Assembly (NCBI GenBank): GCA_900769875.1
Contig: CAAGII010000050.1
Span: 1-6,792, forward strand
DNA: 6,792 bases
From: Clostridia bacterium
GTDB taxonomy: Bacteria; Bacillota; Clostridia; Christensenellales; Aristaeellaceae
Reading direction: 5' to 3'
Shown: piece after piece, positions 4,817 through 6,792 of the stretch
Layout of the letters: every line of letters starts with the position of its first letter
How positions within the stretch are numbered: the stretch's first letter is position 1
Program-made: the position numbers and the translations under genes
Notes under the pieces: generated by a model
What the model was told of the DNA's origin: nothing
What the model saw: the letters and a program-made list of their open reading frames with translations, nothing else
Databases searched by the model: none

Positions 4817-6792
4817 ATGAGCGTACAGCCCTACGATCCCAAAGCCATTGAGGGCAAGTGGCAGAAAATCTGGAAGGATACCCACGCCTTCGAGGCCAGC
4901 GACGACCATTCCAAGCCCAAGTTCTACGGGCTTATCGAGTTCCCCTATCCCAGCGGACACGGCCTGCATGTGGGTCATCCGCGCTCCAACACGGCCATGG
5001 ACATCATCGCCCGCAAGCGCCGCATGGAGGGCTACAATGTGCTGTTCCCCATCGGGTGGGACGCGTTCGGCCTGCCCACGGAGAACTACGCCATCAAGAA
5101 CAAGGTGCATCCCGCCGCCGTGACGAAGCAGAACATCGACCATTTCCGCGAGCAGCTGCAGATGATCGGCTTCTCCTTTGACTACAGCCGCGAGGTGGAC
5201 ACCACCGATCCCGCCTATGTCAAGTGGACGCAGTGGATTTTCCTCCAGCTGTATAAGCACGGCCTCGCCTACAAGAGCAAGATGCCCGTGAACTGGTGCC
5301 CCAGCTGCAAGTGCGGCCTCGCCAACGAGGAGGTCAAGGAGGGCCGCTGCGAGCGCTGCGGCGCGGAGGTCACCCATCGCGTGCGCACGCAGTGGATGCT
5401 GAAGATCACCGCCTACGCCCAGAAGCTGCTGGACGGATTGGAGAACGTCGATTTCATCGACCGCGTCAAGGTGCAGCAGACCAACTGGATCGGCCGCAGC
5501 GAGGGCGCTGAGGTGGATTTCGCGCTCACCGTGCCCGGCGAAAAGGTGCGCATCTACACCACCCGCCCCGATACGCTCTTCGGCGCGACCTACATGGTGC
5601 TCTCGCCCGAGCATCCGTTGGTGGATAAGCTGAAGGATCAGATCACCAACTTTGACGCCTGCGCCGCCTACCGCGAGGCTGCCGCCAAAAAGAGCGACTT
5701 TGAGCGCGCCGAGCTGGCCAAGGAAAAGACCGGCGTGCAGCTGGAGGGCGTGCGCGCCGTCAATCCCGTGAACGGCCGTGAAATCCCGATCTGGCTGAGC
5801 GACTATGTGCTGATGACCTACGGCACCGGCGCGATCATGGCCGTGCCCGCGCATGATACCCGCGACTGGGAGTTTGCGAAAAAGTTCTCCCTGCCCATGG
5901 TGGAGGTCGTGGCCGGCGGCGATATCGACAAGGAGGCCTATACCGACATTCAGGACGGCGTGATGGTCAACTCCGACTTCCTCAATGGCATGAGCGTGAA
6001 GGAGGCCAAGAAGGCCATCATCGACAGGCTGGTCGATATGGGCGTGGGCGAGCGCAAGGTCAACTACAAGCTGCGCGACTGGGTGTTCTCCCGCCAGCGC
6101 TACTGGGGCGAGCCGATTCCCATGGTGCACTGCGACAAGTGCGGCATGGTGCCCGTACCGGAGGATCAGCTGCCCGTGACGCTGCCCAATGTGGAAAACT
6201 ACGAGCCCACCGACGACGGCGAATCCCCGCTGGCGCTGATGACGGACTGGGTCAACACCACCTGCCCCTGCTGCGGCGGCAGGGCAAAGCGCGAAACCGA
6301 CACCATGCCCCAGTGGGCAGGCTCGAGCTGGTACTTCCTGCGCTACACCGACCCGCACAACAGCGAGGCGTTCGCCAGCCAGGAGGCGCTGGATTACTGG
6401 ATGCCCGTGGACTGGTACAACGGCGGCATGGAGCATACCACGCTGCACCTGCTCTACAGCCGCTTCTGGCATAAGTTCCTGTATGACATCGGCGTCGTGC
6501 CCACCAAGGAGCCCTACGCCAAGCGCACCAGCCACGGCATGATTCTGGGCGAGAACGGTGAGAAGATGTCCAAGTCCCGCGGCAACGTCGTCAACCCGGA
6601 CGAGATCGTCGATACCTACGGCGCCGACACCATGCGCCTGTACGAGATGTTCATCGGCGACTTCGAGAAGGCCGCGCCCTGGTCGTCCACCTCGATCAAG
6701 GGCTGCCGCCGCTTCCTCGACCGCGTCTGGAATCTGTTTGATCAGGTGCAGCCGGGCGACGCCTACTCCGCTGAGCACGAGATCCTCATCAA
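4817..6792 (+). CDS. leuS: Leucyl-tRNA synthetase (LeuRS), 3' end beyond the window
   Basis: This class Ia synthetase charges tRNA-Leu with leucine in the cytoplasm. The ATG at 4817 has AAGGAGG (4803-4809) 7 nt upstream and begins MSVQPYDPKAIEGKWQ, a typical LeuRS start. The HIGH-type motif is HVGH (51-54). A cysteine-rich insertion follows (NWCPSC, later CERCG). The CP1 editing domain has TTRPDT (248-253, with Thr253 matching E. coli Thr252) and AHDTRD (345-350, Asp350 matching E. coli Asp345). RDWVFSRQRYWGEPIP and a second CDKCG/CPCCG pair follow, and KMSKS is at 583-587. The frame is open through 658 codons to the right edge. The family is about 800-870 residues, so the rest of the anticodon-binding and C-terminal domains lie outside. 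All visible catalytic and editing residues are intact. Expression is controlled by the T-box leader. Confidence 0.97.
   Translation, partial: MSVQPYDPKAIEGKWQKIWKDTHAFEASDDHSKPKFYGLIEFPYPSGHGLHVGHPRSNTAMDIIARKRRMEGYNVLFPIGWDAFGLPTENYAIKNKVHPAAVTKQNIDHFREQLQMIGFSFDYSREVDTTDPAYVKWTQWIFLQLYKHGLAYKSKMPVNWCPSCKCGLANEEVKEGRCERCGAEVTHRVRTQWMLKITAYAQKLLDGLENVDFIDRVKVQQTNWIGRSEGAEVDFALTVPGEKVRIYTTRPDTLFGATYMVLSPEHPLVDKLKDQITNFDACAAYREAAAKKSDFERAELAKEKTGVQLEGVRAVNPVNGREIPIWLSDYVLMTYGTGAIMAVPAHDTRDWEFAKKFSLPMVEVVAGGDIDKEAYTDIQDGVMVNSDFLNGMSVKEAKKAIIDRLVDMGVGERKVNYKLRDWVFSRQRYWGEPIPMVHCDKCGMVPVPEDQLPVTLPNVENYEPTDDGESPLALMTDWVNTTCPCCGGRAKRETDTMPQWAGSSWYFLRYTDPHNSEAFASQEALDYWMPVDWYNGGMEHTTLHLLYSRFWHKFLYDIGVVPTKEPYAKRTSHGMILGENGEKMSKSRGNVVNPDEIVDTYGADTMRLYEMFIGDFEKAAPWSSTSIKGCRRFLDRVWNLFDQVQPGDAYSAEHEILI

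Noticed and set aside
4736..6778. Long minus-strand open frame (680 codons) opposite leuS
   Set aside because: It is an antisense shadow of a GC-rich coding sequence. Its product is dominated by Ala, Gly, Val, His and Leu, with no family motifs, and the plus strand is clearly LeuRS.

Overview
The window reads as chromosomal DNA of a GC-rich Bacillota (Firmicutes), most likely a Clostridia-type anaerobe. This is an inference. It rests on a lysine riboswitch in front of a diaminopimelate-pathway operon, a T-box leader in front of leuS, strong AGGAGG-type ribosome binding sites, sigma-A-like promoters, and a lipoprotein of the covalent-FMN type found in Gram-positive electron-transfer systems. 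No mobile element, CRISPR array, tRNA or rRNA is visible.

Layout from left to right. (1) The last 44 codons of an unrecognised plus-strand gene end at 137. (2) Two rho-independent terminators face each other at 174-212 (plus) and 252-280 (minus). (3) A minus-strand lysine/diaminopimelate operon is transcribed right to left as asd (3056-1974), dapA (1947-1060) and dapB (1045-299). (4) Its roughly 320-nt leader (about 3377-3057) holds a lysine riboswitch aptamer (3352-3175) and an attenuator ending in a U-run at 3101-3096. A near-consensus promoter lies at 3413-3384. (5) A divergent plus-strand gene (3525-4499) encodes a lipoprotein with an FMN-binding domain and two SGAT flavinylation-type motifs. 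(6) A promoter at 4518-4546 drives a leucine T-box leader (about 4553-4779) with a CUC specifier, a well-formed antiterminator and a mutually exclusive terminator. (7) leuS starts at 4817 and runs off the right edge after 658 codons.

How the parts work together. Asd, DapA and DapB catalyse consecutive steps from aspartyl phosphate to tetrahydrodipicolinate, which feeds lysine and peptidoglycan diaminopimelate. The riboswitch would turn the operon down when lysine is plentiful. LeuRS is controlled separately by uncharged tRNA-Leu through the T-box. Two amino-acid-sensing RNAs of different classes therefore bracket the lipoprotein gene. That gene has no obvious terminator of its own, so its transcript probably runs into the T-box leader.

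No wholly new system is evident. The least understood gene is the two-motif FMN lipoprotein, whose C-terminal two thirds I cannot assign to a named domain. The RNA-level observations were folded by eye, not by a program.
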